NCBI GenBank assembly: GCA_030272155.1
Contig: CP126195.1
Location: 5,501,001 to 5,565,000 of the forward strand
Direction: 5' to 3'
Length of the DNA: 64,000 bases
DNA from: Tetradesmus obliquus
Taxonomy: Eukaryota > Chlorophyta > Chlorophyceae > Sphaeropleales > Scenedesmaceae
The position numbers were made by a program, and so were the translations under genes. Under the pieces are notes generated by a model, which worked only from the letters and a program-made list of their open reading frames with translations, searched no databases and was not told the origin of the DNA. This document shows, piece after piece, positions 60,317-64,000 of this stretch (within the stretch, counting starts at the first letter, position 1; each line of letters opens with the position of its first letter).

Positions 60317-61292
60317 GCGGCGGCGGTGAGCTGGCAGGCAGGGCGTTGCTTGACGCATTGGATGCAAAGAATCACATGGTTGATTTCGGGTGGTGCAGCT
60401 TTGGTTGAAGTGGCTAGGCAACGGCTGCATGCGCAGGCCGTGTAGCAGGGCCTGCGGCTGCAATGCTGCCAGTTATCTGCTGCGGCAGCTGCAGCCGCAG
60501 TCATGGGCCTGATGGTGAGTTGGCAGGCAGGCAAAAGGCGGCAGGGCAGGACAGGGAGTTGCTTGACGTTTTCAATACAGTAGTAAGTGGGCCACGTTAA
60601 AGCGCATTGACTGGCCTACTTGCTACTAACGCTTTACATCACTCATGAATTGTTGTGTTTGGTTGTGTTGGAACGCGCGCTGCGTTGGCAGAGGCTGCAT
60701 GAACTGCTGGGGTCCAAGCGATGAGTTTGTTGCGTGGTATGGTTGTTGCAGAGATCGTACATTGCACTTGGCGGCGGCGCTTGCCCTGCTCAGGCGAGCG
60801 CTGTCACTTGTTTTTGCTCAAGAACCACAACAATTGGTAGGGCGATAAGTTGGTTAAAATCACTGTGTGATGCACTTTGTTGTCGACTGGCATGGCGGAA
60901 GTAGCAGCTGTCGCTTGGATGCGGCCTGCGGCAGACGGTGGTGGTAGCGCATTGGGCATACCTGCCTGAACAGCAGAGCTGCTCGTGCGTCACATGGCCG
61001 GGAAAGAAGCTGCAACAGCTGCAGCATCAGCAGCTAGATGTGCAGCTGCAGTGGGTGGTTCTGGTGAATCAGAGAAGCTGCATGTGTCAGCCTGTGGGTG
61101 TTGTTGGCTCATTAAAGGGACCAGTGTGTTTCTTGACCGCCAACGTCGTGTGTGTATCTGTGCTGCATGTATGCTGCTGTGTTGGCAACTTGCTGGTCTG
61201 CGTGCGTCGTGTTATCAGCTGACAGCGCTTGCGCAGCATGCACAAGAAAGAACTCACGGCAGATCAGTCTTGGGTATGATGGTGTCTTCTGC

Positions 61293-61496
61293 GATTGGTG
61301 CGTTTGAGGTGCTTGTGGACAACAGCAGCCGTGGGTTTAAAGGGGCGACGCCTGTCAGATGCATGGTGCTGGATGCATGGTGCTGGCTTGCTGATGCATG
61401 GTGCTGGCTTGCCGATTGGTGCGTTTGAGGTGCTTGTGGACAACGGCAGCTTTGTTTGTTGAAAGGGGTGACGCCTGTCAGATGCATGGTGCTGGC
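61293..61496. repeat. About 121-bp tandem duplication with inner minisatellite
   Basis: GATTGGTGCGTTTGAGGTGC occurs at 61293 and about 61414, and GACGCCTGTCAGATGCATGG occurs about 120 bp apart as well, which defines a duplication of about 121 bp. Inside it, ATGCATGGTGCTGG repeats three times. No coding exon is recognised here, so this duplication class is not limited to exon edges. Confidence 0.8.
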
Positions 61497-62937
61497 TGGC
61501 TTATTCATCGTGTTGCTGCATGCCCGTGCCTGGTGCGACCATAATGGTGCAGGGAAGCGATTTCTGCATCATCCAAATGCAGGATCGGCCGATTGCAGCA
61601 CCGCGGATACTAGGTACTGGGTTGCAGTGTGCTCTGTATACTCTGTGGCATCATGGCCGCGTGGCCTAGGTGCAGGGACAGCGTTGCTGTAGACAAAAAT
61701 AGATTGCATTTTGCTTGTGAGCGGGCGAGCTGGCAAGGGCTGTGAATTGCACACCACCATCGGACACTCAAGGCTTTGCTGTCTTGGCTTTGGGGCAGAG
61801 TGCTTTGTATGTGTTTGAGGTGCGTCGAGCGCATGCGGCTGCGTCGCGTAGGTAGGGTTTTGAGTTGATCTGGTCACAGCCGCTGTCCTTTGCTACACTG
61901 CGTGCTTGAGCGCACCAGCCGTGTTGCCAACTTGTTGCGTTGGATCAGGGCTGGGCAATGGGTGTTGATGGGTTGGGTGGTTGAGGGTCGATTTTAAAAT
62001 CACATGATGTGGCGGTGCCGGCAGGCAGTTTGTCCAGCAACACGACCGGCTACTGACCGTTTCTCTGTCTTGTACGGCGCATGCACCGAGATTATAACAC
62101 TTGGCTAACACTTGCACGACATAAGGCTGGAGCATCACCTACTGGCTTTGCATACTCGTTTTGGTGGAGCGTGGTTGAACAGTGCTTTTGTTACAGCGTT
62201 GCCCTACACGAGCTTTGCGTTGTGGGTGGTTTCTGTGCGGTCAGCGCACTGTACGGTGATGAGGGCTGATGACTGCAGGAGTCAGCTTGTTGAATTGTGG
62301 GCTAGGGGCAGGCCGCTTGACATGCTTTGTCAGCTGTGCTAGGAAAGCATGCAGTGCCTGGCTCTGCAGCTCTTTACAGCAGCGCTGCTGCAGCTGCAGC
62401 GTGCTTAGCAGGCCACTGCAAGCGCAAGGAAGGCTGAATCAGCCTAACCTCGGCTAGCCTAGACATACACTGAGTGAATGTCTTTGTGGCGCATGGGTCT
62501 TCCACTGTCGTTGTGGAAAGGGCCTGCATACACTGGCGGCGCAATGAACACTTGGACATGCAAAGCAGCGTCTGCAGGATCGAAGCAGAGCGGCATGTCC
62601 CGGCAATTCACGGTTGCTGCTGTGACTGCTGCTTGCTGCTGTGACAGTTGCGGGCGCCTTTAATCTGCTCTCTTTCTCTACATTTGCATAGGGCTGTTGT
62701 TGTAGGATTATTGTGGCAGCAAATCATATGTCCGGCTGTTGCTGCGGCAGGCACGGCACTCCGAACTGTTGTTTTGTTGCTGAATGGCCTCACCATATGC
62801 CAGCCCTTTCACGCACGTGTGATGAGTTGCAAGGGACGCGCGTGCACGTTGCAGTTTGGGCCGTGTCACGTGCTGAGGATGCGCGCTCAATGTTGGACGT
62901 GCGATGTCCTGCATGGCCTGAAGACGCGCACAGCTGT

Positions 62938-63062
62938 GAACCCTGTACAGGCCCTGTAAACCCTGTACAGGCCCTGTAAACCCTTTAAACCCTGTACAGG
63001 CCCTGTAAACCCTGTAAACCCTGTAAACCCTGTACAGGCCCTGTAAACCCTGTACAGGCCGC
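62938..63062. repeat. CCCTGTAAA/CCCTGTACAGG minisatellite
   Basis: Alternating units of CCCTGTAAA and CCCTGTACAGG run for about 120 bp. The C-rich unit resembles plant-type telomere repeats (CCCTAAA) with GT inserted, but is not telomeric sequence. Confidence 0.88.
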
Positions 63063-63870
63063 CATTGTGCCCTGCATGCATCACTCAACCCTGGACTTTC
63101 TTGGATCGCCACGGGGAGCATCAGCCTTTTGCTTCAGTACTACCAGTGGTGATGCGTGGCACTGTCAAAAGTCATATGGTTGCTTACAGGTGTCCAGTTT
63201 GCAGGCCCCGCCACACGTGGCAGTTGGCGGGAACACCACACACTTCTGGCCTCATTTCCTGCTGGTGCCTCAGCAAACCAAATCCAACCACTCTGCAGGA
63301 TGGCGTAGTGGGCCGATGGTGGCTGGCCTGCACTCATTTCAACGTATGTACTGCTGGGGAAGTGCGTCCTTTTGATGGATTCTCTTGTGTACTCACCAGC
63401 CGCTGCTACTTCAGCAGCTGCTTGATGCGCTGCACAGAACCTGAATCATTTACACAGCGTCAACCACACCATGTAGAAGATGCATGCCATGCCAGTGCAA
63501 CTTGCAAACTTTTGGTCAACATAAACTGCCCTAGCACCCTCGCTGCTGCCACTGGCCCAGCAGCTCAGTAGCCTAATCCCAGGCCAGCTAATCCCAGGCC
63601 CTAGGGCGCAGCGTCCTTGATTTGTGTGTTACACGACGGGAACACAGCCCTTTTTGAGCCAATGACAGGCGCATTGGGCAACCACTTTATCCATCAGCCA
63701 TCCAGGGGCTGCCAGGCCCTGAGCCCTCACACGTGTGCAGTGTACTGCAGCAGAGCCAAGCTGTACGCACAAACCATGCTGATGACGCCTTCTGTGCACA
63801 ACTTGCAGTACGTCCGCTTCCGCTGACTGCAAGAGCGGCTCTTCTCGCGTTGCTGCGCTTGCCACCCCCC

Positions 63871-63874
63871 TCTG

Positions 63875-63920
<46 letters not shown>
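63871..63920. repeat. CTG tract near window end
   Basis: About 16 CTG triplets (one GTTGCTG start) lie close to the window end, between two copies of a TTGCTGCGCTTGCC segment (63851-63864 and 63985-64000). On the minus strand it is open as poly-Gln or poly-Ala, but no gene can be assigned in the remaining bases. Confidence 0.8.
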
Positions 63921-64000
63921 GGGCTTCTCCTGGCCCTCAAGCCCCCGGCACAAACTGCCTCTCCCGCTAGCTGCTCTTCTTCCCTTTGCTGCGCTTGCCG

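Larger units (their letters stand above)
60317..64000. other. 3' flank with no resolved gene
   Basis: I find no gene I can support. Short helical-looking frames at about 60755-60840 (LHLAAALALLRRALSLVF) and 61000-61070 could be exons of the upstream gene or another gene, but no consistent splice chain links them. The tail of the last exon of the upstream gene (GGTGAGxTGGCAGGCAGG) is partly duplicated at about 60465-60560. Frames at 63050-63830 have no domain I know. Confidence 0.4.

Noticed and set aside
60755-61070. Additional 3' exons of the unrecognised helical gene
   Set aside because: Helical-looking frames are present, but I could not find a phase-consistent splice chain from the exon at 59996-60316, which already has a stop.
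62938-63062. True telomeric repeat
   Set aside because: Units differ from TTTAGGG and TTTTAGGG types and alternate with a CCCTGTACAGG unit. It is a minisatellite.
1-64000. Transposons, retroelements or viral copies
   Set aside because: No reverse transcriptase, integrase, transposase, capsid or long terminal repeat was seen in the frames. The only foldback candidate is the short intronic inverted repeat at 59459-59752, and it lacks element hallmarks.

Overview
The window looks like nuclear DNA of a green alga (core Chlorophyta, perhaps Sphaeropleales). The reasons are dense short GT-AG introns with GTGCGC/GTGAGC-type donors and TGCAG acceptors, very heavy CAG/CTG triplet content that codes for Gln, Ala and Ser runs, and an alga-like mix of genes. 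No prokaryotic, viral or retroelement genes were seen. Species placement is inference.

Layout. 1-6463 holds no gene I can support, but has a 226-bp tandem array and a paired hairpin. 6464-32550 (minus) is one giant gene. I resolved 43 exons by splice sites; every intron phase matches and the sum is 14,514 nt (4,837 aa). It has an N-terminal MSP/VAP-like domain followed by thousands of residues of Ala/Gln-rich coiled coil. 35386-37342 (minus) is a five-exon SWEET sugar transporter. 39153-41432 (minus) is a three-exon SLC35B2-type PAPS/nucleotide-sugar transporter with a long Gln/Ser-rich tail. 42034-55288 (plus), divergent from the transporter, is an 18-exon HERC-like E3 ubiquitin ligase: seven RCC1 repeats, a poly-Gln linker and a complete C-terminal HECT domain with its catalytic Cys (1,586 aa). 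57127-60316 (plus) is a mostly helical protein I do not recognise, with an unresolved 5' end. 60317-64000 has only repeats and no gene I can support.

The most unusual signal is at exon borders. At many borders, the exon edge together with the adjoining intron (acceptor plus first exon bases, or last exon bases plus donor) is tandemly copied 2-6 times, mostly at 91-142 bp spacing. The copies are decayed to different degrees, and only the copy joined to the rest of the exon fits the reading frame. This affects about half of the HECT-ligase introns and several introns of the giant gene, and similar-sized duplications occur outside genes. Some introns consist almost wholly of worn copies of their own flanking exons. 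This looks like a genome-wide local-duplication process that lengthens introns and multiplies splice sites.

The five genes show no common pathway; they look like ordinary neighbours in a eukaryotic chromosome (cytoskeletal or tethering scaffold, sugar export, Golgi sulfation or glycosylation transport, ubiquitination).
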